Assembly: GCA_038144835.1 (NCBI GenBank)
Contig: JAYQON010000004.1
Coordinates: 1-64,000, forward strand
Direction of reading: 5' to 3'
Length of the DNA stretch: 64,000 nt
Source of the DNA: JALHOQ01 sp038144835
GTDB taxonomy: Bacteria; Bdellovibrionota; Bdellovibrionia; Bdellovibrionales; UBA1609
Positions 31,648-40,340 of this stretch are shown piece after piece. The notes below the pieces were generated by a model. The model saw nothing but the letters and a program-made list of their open reading frames with translations. It did not search any database and was not told the DNA's origin. Position 1 is the first letter of the stretch, and every line of letters starts with the position of its first letter. The translations under genes and the position numbers were made by a program.

Positions 31648-32343
31648 ATGGCTTTTGCGAAAAAGGCAGAGCTCGCCCAGAGGAGGCCAGATACCTCGAG
31701 GTTCGGCACCAGAAAAGGTCTGGCTCCCTTGAGAAATTGTCATCTTATTCCGAGACGCATGGTGATGGAAAAAGGCGAATTTCACAGTCTACTCAGACAG
31801 ATGCTCGCGGAAAAAATCACCCCGCAGGGGCAAAAACGGCCTACTGAAGGTAACTCCGAGGTTCACGATCACTTAGCAGCCAATTTAAATTTTTATTGGC
31901 AAGCCCCTGAAACGCTCAATTTTTCGGGCCGCGGCTTACAGAAATACCCTCGAACACAAAGACCTACTAGACCAAAACAAAAGGTTAACAACTCGACCCT
32001 CACAGAGGTCCACAAGCTAAAGCCTATGAACAAAGAATCTCAGTGCATTTCACTGAGCCGTCTGGAGCCGAGGGAGAATAGCGCCGCTCAAACGCTTTTG
32101 CGTCTGGGTGCAAGTGAACTCAAAGACGGAGTCTCTCTCTTTTTGTTGAAAAAAGCGCATCGCCGACTAGCTAAACAATTGCATCCCGACGCTGGAACAA
32201 AGTCTCTAGCCGACCAGTTTATCGAACTGCAGGGCGCCTATGAAATTCTAAGGCGCGCACTGCCTAAATATATGTCTAGTGACTCAGTTTACGGTAATGG
32301 ATCCGCTTCGGAACCAGCGTCTCAACGCCCAGACGCTGCTTGA
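31648..32343 (+). CDS. J-domain (DnaJ-like) protein with C-terminal J domain
   Basis: A 231-residue protein whose recognisable part is at residues about 148-207: LLRLGASELKDGVSLFLLKKAHRRLAKQ, then L-H-P-D (HPD at 179-181) and QFIELQGAYEILRRAL. This is a complete J domain, which stimulates Hsp70 ATPase, here placed near the C-terminus instead of the N-terminus. The first about 140 residues are basic and probably disordered. The start is uncertain: ATG 31648 lacks a good Shine-Dalgarno and ATGs near 31759 are alternatives. The 3' end overlaps the convergent ettA gene by 68 bases. Confidence 0.65.
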   Translation: MAFAKKAELAQRRPDTSRFGTRKGLAPLRNCHLIPRRMVMEKGEFHSLLRQMLAEKITPQGQKRPTEGNSEVHDHLAANLNFYWQAPETLNFSGRGLQKYPRTQRPTRPKQKVNNSTLTEVHKLKPMNKESQCISLSRLEPRENSAAQTLLRLGASELKDGVSLFLLKKAHRRLAKQLHPDAGTKSLADQFIELQGAYEILRRALPKYMSSDSVYGNGSASEPASQRPDAA

Positions 32344-33955
32344 GAGCTGCCTCGTATTCTGAATAGTTGCCATTAAAGAACTCGACCTTGCTATCACCCT
32401 CAAAGGCAATTATGTGAGTACAGATCCTATCCAAGAACCACCGATCGTGCGAAATGACCAAGGTGCAGCCACCAAATTCGAGCAAAGCTTCTTCCAGAGC
32501 CCGCATGGTGTTGACATCCAGATCATTGGTCGGCTCATCGAGCAAAAGTACGTTGCCACCTTGCTTGAGCATTTTAGCCATATAGAGACGATTCAACTCA
32601 CCTCCGGAGAGATCCTTAATACGCTTTTGTTGAGATTCTCCACTGAAGGCAAACCAGGATGCGTAGGCTCTTGAACTCACCTCGCGAGCTCCTAGCTTGA
32701 TCACATCTTCTCCACCAGAAATCTCCTGCCAAACCGACTTTTCCTTATCAATTTGCGATCTTGCTTGATCCAAATACGCCAACTTGACCGTTTCTCCCAC
32801 CTTAAAACTGCCCGCATCCGGATTTTCTTGACCTGTAATCATGCGGAACAGAGTGGTTTTTCCCGCTCCATTGGGACCAATGATACCCACCGTGGCTCCG
32901 CGGGGGATCGCAAAACTTAAGTCATCGTAAAGCAATTTATCCCCGTAAGCCTTAGCGATATTCTGCGCCTCAATCACCACCTCACCCAAACGCGGACCCG
33001 GCGGGATGTAGATCTGCATTTCAGCTAATTTTTCTGGTGTGGGCTCTTTGAGCAAATTCTCATAGGCACTCACCCGCGATTTAGCTTTGGCCTGGCGTGC
33101 TCTTGGTGACATTCTCACCCATTCCAACTCGCGCTCCAGGGTCCGGTTACGTTTTGTCTCGGCTCGCTGTTCTTGCTGTAAACGCTTTTCTTTTTGCTCT
33201 AACCAAGACGTATAGTTGCCTTTCCAAGGAATACCTTCGCCACGATCAAGCTCCAAAATCCACCCTGCTACATTATCTAAGAAATAACGATCATGGGTCA
33301 CAGCAATCACAGTCCCTGGAAACTTGTGCAAATAATTTTCTAACCACGCGACCGATTCAGCATCCAAGTGATTCGTAGGTTCATCCAAGAGAAGAATGTC
33401 TGGGTTTGAAAGCAGCAAGCGAGCTAAAGCGACACGCCGACGCTCTCCACCAGATAAATTTTTAACTTCCCAGTCTCCAGGTGGACAGCGCAAGGCCTCC
33501 ATGGCCACCTCGACTTTTTGATCGATTTCCCATCCGTCTCGGGCTTCAATTTTTTCTTGAATCACCCCTTGACGTTCAATCAACCGATTCATTTCGTCAG
33601 GATCAAGTTCAGGGTCCTCGAATTTTTTTGAAATGGCATGGAACTCAAGTAGCAATTCATTGAGCTCACCGAGACCATCCATGACGTTTTCTTTGACCGT
33701 CTTATTGTCATCGAGTTTGGGATTTTGCTCCAAGTAGCCAACCTTGAAATCACGCGCAGGAAAGGCTTCACCTAAAAAATCCTGGTCTACTCCCGCCATA
33801 ATTCTCAGCAAGGACGATTTACCGGCGCCATTAAGACCAAGAACACCGATCTTTGCCCCGTAAAAATAAGACAGATAAATATCTTTCAACACGTAGCGGT
33901 TCGGGGGATAGACTTTACTCACACCCTTCATGGTGTAAATGATTTCATTGGCCAT
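32276..33955 (-). CDS. ettA: Energy-dependent translational throttle protein EttA (ABC-F)
   Basis: A 559-residue soluble ABC-F ATPase with two nucleotide-binding domains. Walker A motifs are GLNGAGKSS and GPNGAGKTT, each followed by LSGGE and LLLDEPTNHLD or LLLDEPTNDLD. Between them lies the EttA-type linker, with an arginine-rich stretch (ELEWVRMSPRARQAKAKSR). EttA binds the ribosomal E site and gates entry into elongation according to energy state. ATG 33955 has GAGG eight bases upstream; ATG 33961 is too close to it. The C-terminus overlaps the convergent J-domain gene. Confidence 0.95.
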   Translation of the reverse strand: MANEIIYTMKGVSKVYPPNRYVLKDIYLSYFYGAKIGVLGLNGAGKSSLLRIMAGVDQDFLGEAFPARDFKVGYLEQNPKLDDNKTVKENVMDGLGELNELLLEFHAISKKFEDPELDPDEMNRLIERQGVIQEKIEARDGWEIDQKVEVAMEALRCPPGDWEVKNLSGGERRRVALARLLLSNPDILLLDEPTNHLDAESVAWLENYLHKFPGTVIAVTHDRYFLDNVAGWILELDRGEGIPWKGNYTSWLEQKEKRLQQEQRAETKRNRTLERELEWVRMSPRARQAKAKSRVSAYENLLKEPTPEKLAEMQIYIPPGPRLGEVVIEAQNIAKAYGDKLLYDDLSFAIPRGATVGIIGPNGAGKTTLFRMITGQENPDAGSFKVGETVKLAYLDQARSQIDKEKSVWQEISGGEDVIKLGAREVSSRAYASWFAFSGESQQKRIKDLSGGELNRLYMAKMLKQGGNVLLLDEPTNDLDVNTMRALEEALLEFGGCTLVISHDRWFLDRICTHIIAFEGDSKVEFFNGNYSEYEAALKQRLGVETLVPKRIHYRKLSH

Positions 33956-34045
33956 ATTCATCACCTCTGTAGTTAAACTCTGCTGTAACGAATGCTTTCT
34001 TCCTTGTCAAAAGACCAGGAATCTTTCTAACATAGACTTTAGGCT

Positions 34046-34219
34046 ATGAAACAAAAGCACGGACGCACCACACTCGTACAGGACCTCTGCCGCAAGTTGA
34101 AGCTGCAATTGGACGAGCTGGCCATCGAAGTCGACCAGAGCCCGGCGATTGAAGAAAAAGACCGCCGCAATAAGATGATGGAACAGCTAAAGCAGCAATT
34201 GGCTGAGCTTTCGCGCTAA
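34046..34219 (+). CDS. Small coiled-coil-like protein (57 residues), function unknown
   Basis: An ORF of 57 codons divergent from ettA, with good codon usage: MKQKHGRTTLVQDLCRKLK, then QLDELAIEVDQSP and a Glu/Lys/Gln-rich helix ending QQLAELSR. It is probably a short helical hairpin. The upstream spacing has only a weak AGG. A perfect 8-pair hairpin (CTTTCGCG and CGCGAAAG, 34208-34228) has the stop codon in its loop. No family recognised. The long minus-strand reading frame over the same bases has poor composition and is taken to be its shadow. Confidence 0.55.
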   Translation: MKQKHGRTTLVQDLCRKLKLQLDELAIEVDQSPAIEEKDRRNKMMEQLKQQLAELSR

Positions 34220-34504
34220 ACGCGAAAGTCAAGCCACTCAAAGTGCCGAGAACCTATTCACCAGTCCCTTCCTTAGGGAAATCGTCGGGTTTATTCAAAA
34301 AATAAGCTTGCCGCCTTCTGCAGCAAACATTTCAGGTACTTTCAGGTGATAAGGGAGCAAAGGATTCGCGGGAAATCACTCACGCAGCCATAGGTTTTTG
34401 CCCCGCTAAAATTCTTCAAGCCCCATATAAACTCGTCATTCTAACTCGCAAATATGCCGGCATATAGCTCCATCTAATAAGGTTCCTGTCGGAGGTCATT
34501 TGTC

Positions 34505-35110
34505 ATGATAAAAAGGATTACTATCTTGATTTTATCCCTAACAGCTACCCACGTGCACGCTGTCAACGGTGATTCCGCCATTGTCGAGGTGTTGGGTGTC
34601 GCTCCATCTAACAACGCACAAGGAAAAACCATTCAAGTCTACGGAGGACAAACTCGCCATCTTTACGAAATGCTTCCAGATACCGGAATGGGCAGCTACG
34701 AACGCAAGGTGACCATGTTGAGTCGCGCCTGGGCTGTAGAGTTTTACTGTCATAGAGAGTATGAGCGGCCCACAACCGGCGAAACTCGCTACGATTACAT
34801 GTGCGAGATCTCTCTTAACCGGCGCAGCAGCGTACATCAAGAAGGTTGGGAAGCATACCCAGAGGATTTTAGCGCTTACTACGGCAATAACCCGGGACAA
34901 GTCTTGGGCATCAATCCAGGAGATGCCGATGACGGGGATTTCCTAAGCTTTTACGGAGGCAACACTTACATTCTAGCATCGTCATTGCCCGAGCGACTCA
35001 TTCTTCGCAGCCGAGCTTACACTCTCACCTTTAGCTGCTGGCAAGACTATCAACGCCCCACCACGGGTGAATGGCGCTCCGATTATATGTGCACCGTCAC
35101 TCTAAATTAA
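34505..35110 (+). CDS. Secreted protein with an internal duplication, function unknown
   Basis: A 201-residue product with signal peptide (MIKRITILILSLTATHVHA). The mature part has two related repeats of about 60 residues. Both contain YGG, a hydrophobic strand with a Cys (AVEFYCHREYERPTTGETRY and LTFSCWQDYQRPTTGEWRSD) and the ending Y-M-C with a V/I-S/T-L-N tail, so each repeat probably has one disulfide. GGAGGT is nine bases before the ATG. No named family was recognised; the repeats look like small beta domains. The 285 bases upstream hold no visible gene. Confidence 0.72.
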   Translation: MIKRITILILSLTATHVHAVNGDSAIVEVLGVAPSNNAQGKTIQVYGGQTRHLYEMLPDTGMGSYERKVTMLSRAWAVEFYCHREYERPTTGETRYDYMCEISLNRRSSVHQEGWEAYPEDFSAYYGNNPGQVLGINPGDADDGDFLSFYGGNTYILASSLPERLILRSRAYTLTFSCWQDYQRPTTGEWRSDYMCTVTLN

Positions 35111-35148
35111 AAAACCTGGCCCCGGAGCGCCAGCGAGGGGGCCGCGTT

Positions 35149-35457
35149 TTAGTGACCTCGACAATTCGGTGAAGCATGGGTTTGGCCTTCCCGAGCACGC
35201 CACTCCTCAGGAGTAAACGCTTGGACTGAAAGTGCATGAATTTGATCTTTTAGTTCTTCACTTAGGATTTCGTGTACACGACGATGTCTCTCTAGACGAC
35301 TCAGGCCAATAAAGAATTCACTAACAGCAACCACACGAAAGTGCTTTTCAGCCTCCAACGGCAAACCATGTTTGGGGCTCTCATTGTCGATATCCAACAC
35401 CATTGGCGCCAACAAGCCACTCAGTTTTTCACGAATCACTTTTTCCATTGGTCCCAT
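35149..35457 (-). CDS. BolA family protein
   Basis: A 102-residue BolA-fold protein with KVIREKLSGLLAPMVLDIDNES, HFRVVAVSEFFIGLSRLERHRRVHEIL and IHALSVQAFTPEEW, the canonical helix-strand pattern with R-x-x-x-H-R-x-x-V-x-x-x-L. BolA proteins pair with monothiol glutaredoxins to handle 2Fe-2S clusters or act as transcriptional modulators. ATG 35457 fits the family start; it begins 12 bases after the EEP gene ends, so the two are likely co-transcribed. Confidence 0.9.
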   Translation of the reverse strand: MGPMEKVIREKLSGLLAPMVLDIDNESPKHGLPLEAEKHFRVVAVSEFFIGLSRLERHRRVHEILSEELKDQIHALSVQAFTPEEWRAREGQTHASPNCRGH

Positions 35458-35468
35458 GCATTTACATC

Positions 35469-36512
35469 CTAACCTATTTCTAATTCTGCACACACACCAA
35501 AATGGTCTGAAGGAGCAAAACCTTGCGCATCTGGATGACCTACAAGCTCCACATTTACCACCTTCATCCTGCTAGAGCCGCGATACCAAATATAATCGAT
35601 GCGCCGCGGACGCGTCTCTTGACGCCGTAAAAAAGCCACCAATGAATCTCTGACCTCGGGAGAAAATGAAAGATCCTCAACTTTAACTGACAATGGAAAT
35701 TGTGATTGAAAAACATGATTGGCTTGGTTGTTTTCGCAATCAAAAGTTAAACCACCACCTTTTGGATAATGATCTGCCCATGCATCGCTAAAACCAAGCT
35801 CACGCAGTTTAACAAAAAGTTCACTCTCTGGCTGGGCGTTGAAATCACCAGCCAAGACCACCACTTCATACCTTCCCTGCAATTGACTTAAAGTGCGCAG
35901 CACTTCATTGAGCTCCTGACGACGGCGCGCCACTCCAGCAGCCAGTCGTGTTTTCAACTCAGAAACGAGCGTTGGGGACAACTCTAGATTCTTTGCCAGA
36001 GCATCCAACTCCGAACAAAATTCGGGAGTGGGCTCTAAACCATGATGTAAATGAGTATTAACCAGTAGTACTCGCCCCCAACCTGGAACCATAGTCTCGC
36101 AAAACAATGCGAAGCGCTCCTCACTCAATTGATAACTGCCCCATTGGCGCACCCAACGGGTTCCTGGTCGAGACAGCGACACCGCTTTGACCCATTTCAA
36201 CCCCAGAGTTGAACTGGCCATTGTCACTAATCCTGAATTAAGATTCAGTGGCAATCCAAAGCCAAAAATTTTGGTGCCAACTAAATCAGGCTGGTACTCC
36301 GCATCCTTCGCCAATGCACAAGAGAGCTCCTGCGAACGTCTGCCAACCGGATTGACTTCCTGAAAAAAACAAACGTCGGCCCCGACGGCCTTAATAACAT
36401 CAATCTGCAACTGTTCTCTCAACAGTCTGCGGCCCTCAGGTTCTAATGCCTCAAAAGCAACTGCACCCGAAGGCTTAAGTCCATGCCAAAGATTGAAGGT
36501 TAAAAAACGCAT
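35469..36512 (-). CDS. Endonuclease/exonuclease/phosphatase (EEP) family protein
   Basis: A 347-residue EEP-fold enzyme. Motifs are LTFNLWHGL at the N-terminus, DVCFFQEVN (metal Glu), VNTHLHHG (His), VLAGDFNAQPES (Asp and Asn), RIDYIWYRG and APSDHFGV (catalytic His). No signal peptide is evident. Members hydrolyse phosphodiester bonds in nucleic acids, phosphoinositides or sphingomyelin, and the substrate cannot be called from sequence. The catalytic set is complete. It lies between a Zn-ribbon protein gene and bolA. Confidence 0.85.
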   Translation of the reverse strand: MRFLTFNLWHGLKPSGAVAFEALEPEGRRLLREQLQIDVIKAVGADVCFFQEVNPVGRRSQELSCALAKDAEYQPDLVGTKIFGFGLPLNLNSGLVTMASSTLGLKWVKAVSLSRPGTRWVRQWGSYQLSEERFALFCETMVPGWGRVLLVNTHLHHGLEPTPEFCSELDALAKNLELSPTLVSELKTRLAAGVARRRQELNEVLRTLSQLQGRYEVVVLAGDFNAQPESELFVKLRELGFSDAWADHYPKGGGLTFDCENNQANHVFQSQFPLSVKVEDLSFSPEVRDSLVAFLRRQETRPRRIDYIWYRGSSRMKVVNVELVGHPDAQGFAPSDHFGVCAELEIG

Positions 36513-36542
36513 TGATAGTGAGTAAAACCCTAACCAAAAAAT

Positions 36543-36950
36543 TTACGAGCGACCATGAACAAGTGCACGCTCGGCATCCTCAAAAACAACCTGCATTGTT
36601 TGACCGCTCACCATGGTGACAAACCCTAAACCAAATTTGGGGTGTTCAAGCGCGGCCCCAGCATTAAAGGCGGTTTTCATGTTGTAAGGCGTTGGAGAAC
36701 CACTAGATTTTTCGCGCAATTCTTGCCAACGAGCCACATGGGCAGCTCCCCGAGACGTGGTTTTACGTGGCGCTCCCGCGCGGGCTGGCTTATCACTTTC
36801 AAGCTTGAGGGTGTTTTTAGTTTTACAAACTTCACATTCCAGCTTGGCCGAGCGGCTATTCACGTGAGCCATAACCACTTGATAACGATCTATTCCACAC
36901 TTCTTGCACGGGTAAAAAACTTTTTTTGCGACTGCCGGTAGCTCTTTCAT
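36543..36950 (-). CDS. Zinc-ribbon protein, function unknown
   Basis: A 135-residue protein with two C-x-x-C pairs (YPCKKCG near 14-18, CEVCK near 39-43) forming a zinc ribbon, a basic linker, and a C-terminal segment HPKFGLGFVTMVSGQTMQVV. The latter resembles the small SH3-like domain (H-P-x-F-G-x-G-x-V) found in CarD-like and UvrD-tail proteins that contact RNA polymerase. A nucleic-acid or polymerase role is plausible but inferred. Five bases separate it from the preceding gene. Confidence 0.72.
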   Translation of the reverse strand: MKELPAVAKKVFYPCKKCGIDRYQVVMAHVNSRSAKLECEVCKTKNTLKLESDKPARAGAPRKTTSRGAAHVARWQELREKSSGSPTPYNMKTAFNAGAALEHPKFGLGFVTMVSGQTMQVVFEDAERALVHGRS

Positions 36951-36955
36951 TAAAA

Positions 36956-37837
36956 CTATCCTTTGCTGGCTTTGCGTTTATAAACTTTAAAAATAGCGTC
37001 CAATGGCTGTGTGCGGATCTGGTTGGCATTTAAATAAAAGCGGCCTTCTCCACTTTCTATGCGCCGCTGAAATGCCTTTAAACTATCCTCCACTTTGGGA
37101 TCCACATCGAACCCTGCTTCTTCATACTTAGCATAAAAATCCTCCGCCTGCCCGCGTGAGAAGAAGCGTTTCCATTCTTTGGTATCTGTAACCATGCGGT
37201 ACGTTAACGTTCGAGCATAGGAGTGAACGGGAGTATAAGCTGTTAATACCTCAAAATCACCATAATGGGTGTGTAAGCGAACCGCAGGACTGGCCCACTG
37301 TGTAACTCCACAACAAACCTCGACATTGGCATACCAAAGGCCAAAGGCTTTGGTCAAAAAACCAAGACCATAAACACTCTGCTCAGCAGGAACCAACGAG
37401 TTGATTGAACACAAATTATGCGCAACCCACTCTTGCGGTGCCATTGTGGGTATGATGATAAACAAAGATATGGGCAACCATTCTGTGTTGGCCTGCGGCT
37501 TGAGCACTTCAATCATCTCCGGGGTCGCCTTGGAGTGATGAATGGCAAACCCCGCGACAAATCCGGGAACAATCGCACAGTCGTAAAACACCCACCTCGG
37601 CATCGGCATATTGCTCGCCGCAAATGCCCGGGATTCCAGACGCAAGATTTGATCGGCAAAATCCACCTCATCCATGCGCAACGGGTTTTTAAACAATGGT
37701 TCCATCGGAAACCAGTTTAAGGAATAACGCTGACCGGGATTAGGAATGCGGTTTTCAGGGCGTACATAGACATATGGCCGCAGGTCTTGACTGCTCAGCC
37801 AGTTCAATTTTGGGTAATGTAAAAGATCCGAGGTCAT
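36956..37837 (-). CDS. Conserved-looking hypothetical protein
   Basis: A 293-residue protein without signal peptide. It has a dense globular composition with aromatic and hydrophobic core segments (FYDCAIVPGFVAGFAI, WLPISLFIIIPTMAPQEWVAHNL, YTPVHSYARTLTYRMV) and a basic C-terminus (FKVYKRKASKG). No family or catalytic motif was recognised. The ATG overlaps the stop of the LOG-family gene (TGATG), so the two are translationally coupled. A GTG three bases upstream is an alternative start. Confidence 0.7.
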   Translation of the reverse strand: MTSDLLHYPKLNWLSSQDLRPYVYVRPENRIPNPGQRYSLNWFPMEPLFKNPLRMDEVDFADQILRLESRAFAASNMPMPRWVFYDCAIVPGFVAGFAIHHSKATPEMIEVLKPQANTEWLPISLFIIIPTMAPQEWVAHNLCSINSLVPAEQSVYGLGFLTKAFGLWYANVEVCCGVTQWASPAVRLHTHYGDFEVLTAYTPVHSYARTLTYRMVTDTKEWKRFFSRGQAEDFYAKYEEAGFDVDPKVEDSLKAFQRRIESGEGRFYLNANQIRTQPLDAIFKVYKRKASKG

Positions 37838-38370
37838 CACTTTAAATGCTCGCGCAACTGCTCAGGTTTGTCCAACACACACAGAATCTCATCCAGACTT
37901 TGGCGTATCAGACGCTGCTGGACCAAAATCTCAAGTGCCTCCAAGAAGGGTGTCCAAACACCTAGATAGTTATAAAAAATCAGTGGCTTGCGCAAATTTC
38001 CGATACTTTTCAGAGCCATAACTTCCAAGGCCTCATCAAGAGTACCCAGACCCCCCGGAAAAATCACAAACGCATCGGCTTTTTCGATCATAACAGTTTT
38101 GCGATCAGAAAGTGTTGGCACGACATGACTTTCACTAAGGCCAGGCTGGATCATGCCATCGACTAAAAAATCCATACTGGGAATAACGCCAATCAAGCGT
38201 CCCTGACGAGAGAGCACCCCTCGCGCCAAACTCCCCATACAACCCACCGCTGCACCACCGTAAACTATCACATGACCAGCCTCGGATAAAATCTGTCCGA
38301 TCAACTCAGCCTCGGCAAGAAAACTGGGGCTGATATTCTCAGTGGCGCTACAAAAAACGGCGACGTTCAT
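37837..38370 (-). CDS. LOG-family (TIGR00730) Rossmann-fold protein
   Basis: A 177-residue protein with YGGAAVGCMGSLA and FPGGLGTLDEALE, the P-G-G-x-G-T-x-x-E signature of cytokinin-activating nucleoside 5'-monophosphate phosphoribohydrolases, formerly annotated as lysine decarboxylases. It likely hydrolyses a purine nucleotide N-glycosidic bond. The start overlaps the fumC stop (ATGA), and it is followed by an unknown protein in an overlapping arrangement. Confidence 0.88.
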   Translation of the reverse strand: MNVAVFCSATENISPSFLAEAELIGQILSEAGHVIVYGGAAVGCMGSLARGVLSRQGRLIGVIPSMDFLVDGMIQPGLSESHVVPTLSDRKTVMIEKADAFVIFPGGLGTLDEALEVMALKSIGNLRKPLIFYNYLGVWTPFLEALEILVQQRLIRQSLDEILCVLDKPEQLREHLK

Positions 38371-39761
38371 CCTATTCCTTCAGGGCCAATCATTTTTTCG
38401 GGACGTACAACGGCATCAAATTTATCAGCATCCAAAAGGCCGAGACGCAAGGCCTCTTCTTTCAAAGTGGTCCCTCGCTCCCATGCCGCCTTGGCTATTT
38501 TAGCCGCATTGTCATAGCCAATGTGCGGATTCAAGGCAGTCACCAACATGAGGCTGTTTTCAAGGTGCTTTTTTATTTGCGCCGTGTTGGCGACAGTACC
38601 CTCCACACAGTGCTCACGGAAAGACTCACAGGCATCGCCCAGCAAACGAATAGAATTCAAAACGTTAAACACAATCAATGGTTTAAATACGTTCAATTCG
38701 AAATGGCCTGTAGCTCCACCCACGGCCACAGCCATATCGTTACCAATCACTTGGGCGCAGACCATGGTCATAGCCTCACTCTGAGTGGGATTTACCTTGC
38801 CCGGCATGATTGAACTTCCAGGCTCATTGGCAGGAAGAATCAATTCGCCAATGCCACATCGCGGTCCACTTCCCAAAAGCCGAAAGTCGTTGGCAATTTT
38901 CATAAGGCTACACGCCAAAGTTTTTAAAGTTCCCGAGACCTGCACCAAAGCGTCATGAGCCGCCAGAGCTTCAAACTTATTGGGCGCACTGACGAAAGAC
39001 AGCTTGGTTTCCTCGGCGATCCTCTGAGCTGCCAGCTCCGCAAATTGGGGATGGGTGTTTAGGCCCGTACCTACGGCCGTGCCTCCCAAGGCTAGCTGAT
39101 AGACATGTTTCAATACCCCTTGGGCTCGTTCTAGGCCGTGGCGAATCTGGGTCACATAGCCCGAAAACTCTTGCCCTAAAGTGAGGGGGGTCGCGTCCAT
39201 CAGATGGGTTCGACCAATTTTAACAATGTCGTTAAACTCCTTTTCCTTTTTTTCTAGAGCCTTCGCTAACAGCTCCAGTTGAGGAATTAAATGATGATTC
39301 AAGCGCTCGGCAACAGCAATGTGCATGGCTGTTGGGAAGGTATCATTTGAGGACTGAGCTTTATTTACATCATCATTGGGATGAATCGACTTCTCACCCA
39401 ACTTTCCACCTTTGAGTTGAATAGCTCGATTGGCAATGACCTCATTGGCATTCATATTGGTTTGCGTACCACTGCCGGTTTGCCAAACGACAAGTGGAAA
39501 TTCACTATCCCAACGCCCTTCAATGACTTCATCGGCAGCCTGAATAATGTATTGAGCTTTGTCGTCCGATAAAAGCTTGAGTTCCTGATTTGCACGCGCC
39601 GCACTTTTTTTAAGAATACCTAAAGCACGTATCATTTCCCGCGGAAAACGATCCCCACCAATTTTGAAGTTCTGGATGGAGCGCTGGGTTTGTGCTCCCC
39701 ATAGGCGCTCGGCGGGAACCTGGATTTCTCCCATGCTATCTTTTTCAATACGATAACTCAC
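38367..39761 (-). CDS. fumC: Fumarate hydratase class II
   Basis: A 464-residue fumarase (fumarate + water to malate, TCA cycle). It starts YRIEKDSMGEIQVPAE, and has TGSGTQTNMNANEVIANRA, HPNDDVNKAQSSNDTFPTAM, GRTHLMDATPLTLGQEFSGY and the superfamily signature GSSIMPGKVNPTQSE. The class II (iron-free) length and all active-site segments are present. The start is a GTG with AGGAG eight bases upstream. Confidence 0.97.
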   Translation of the reverse strand: MSYRIEKDSMGEIQVPAERLWGAQTQRSIQNFKIGGDRFPREMIRALGILKKSAARANQELKLLSDDKAQYIIQAADEVIEGRWDSEFPLVVWQTGSGTQTNMNANEVIANRAIQLKGGKLGEKSIHPNDDVNKAQSSNDTFPTAMHIAVAERLNHHLIPQLELLAKALEKKEKEFNDIVKIGRTHLMDATPLTLGQEFSGYVTQIRHGLERAQGVLKHVYQLALGGTAVGTGLNTHPQFAELAAQRIAEETKLSFVSAPNKFEALAAHDALVQVSGTLKTLACSLMKIANDFRLLGSGPRCGIGELILPANEPGSSIMPGKVNPTQSEAMTMVCAQVIGNDMAVAVGGATGHFELNVFKPLIVFNVLNSIRLLGDACESFREHCVEGTVANTAQIKKHLENSLMLVTALNPHIGYDNAAKIAKAAWERGTTLKEEALRLGLLDADKFDAVVRPEKMIGPEGIG

Positions 39762-39866
39762 TGGACAATCTCCTAGCTGCGTAAATAGCCTCGAAAAATA
39801 GCGACTTTACGAGCGAAAGGCATCCAAAAGTTGGACTTGCGCACTGCCTTAAGTTAGGTTCTTGGG

Positions 39867-40328
39867 ATGCAATATTGGCTTATGAAATCAGAACCCGAGG
39901 TCTTCTCTATTGACGACTTGCGATCCAAAGGATCGTCTCTGTGGGATGGAGTTCGCAACTATCAAGCAAGAAATTTCATGATGAAAGATATGCGCCTCGG
40001 AGATCAGGTTCTGTTTTATCACTCAAACTCAGAGCCCCCAGGGGTGGCTGGCTTGGCTGAAGTCATTGGTCTGGCCGAGCCCGATCCCACCCAATGGAAT
40101 CGAAAGTCAGAATACTTTGATCTCAAAGCAAATATGGAAAAACCCATCTGGTACTGCGTGCGAGTAGGATTTAAAGCTAAATTTTCTCGACTTATTTCAT
40201 TGACCGAGATTCGCCAACATAAAGAGTTGGCCGATATGCTACTCTTGCGCAAAGGCCAACGACTATCCATTCAACCGGTTCACAAAAAGGACTTCCAATT
40301 TCTTTGTCGCTTAGGTTTCGACGATTAG
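39867..40328 (+). CDS. EVE domain protein
   Basis: A 153-residue EVE-domain protein with YWLMKSEPEVFSIDDL, LWDGVRNYQARNFMMKDM, GDQVLFYHSNSEPPGVAG and WYCVRVGFKAKFSRLISL. The fold is related to PUA/YTH domains that bind modified bases in DNA or RNA. It begins 13 bases before a tRNA-dihydrouridine synthase gene, in keeping with a role around modified nucleic acids. Confidence 0.92.
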   Translation: MQYWLMKSEPEVFSIDDLRSKGSSLWDGVRNYQARNFMMKDMRLGDQVLFYHSNSEPPGVAGLAEVIGLAEPDPTQWNRKSEYFDLKANMEKPIWYCVRVGFKAKFSRLISLTEIRQHKELADMLLLRKGQRLSIQPVHKKDFQFLCRLGFDD

Positions 40329-40340
40329 GTTGATGGTAAT

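Noticed and set aside
34044..34241. Minus-strand ORF of 65 codons opposite the 57-residue gene
   Set aside because: The plus-strand frame has a better helical, charged composition and codon use; only one of the two is likely real.
35115..35150. GC-rich stem after the duplicated-repeat secreted protein
   Set aside because: GGCCCC and GGGGCC can pair, but the loop is long and the T-run is only four bases, so a terminator call is not supported.
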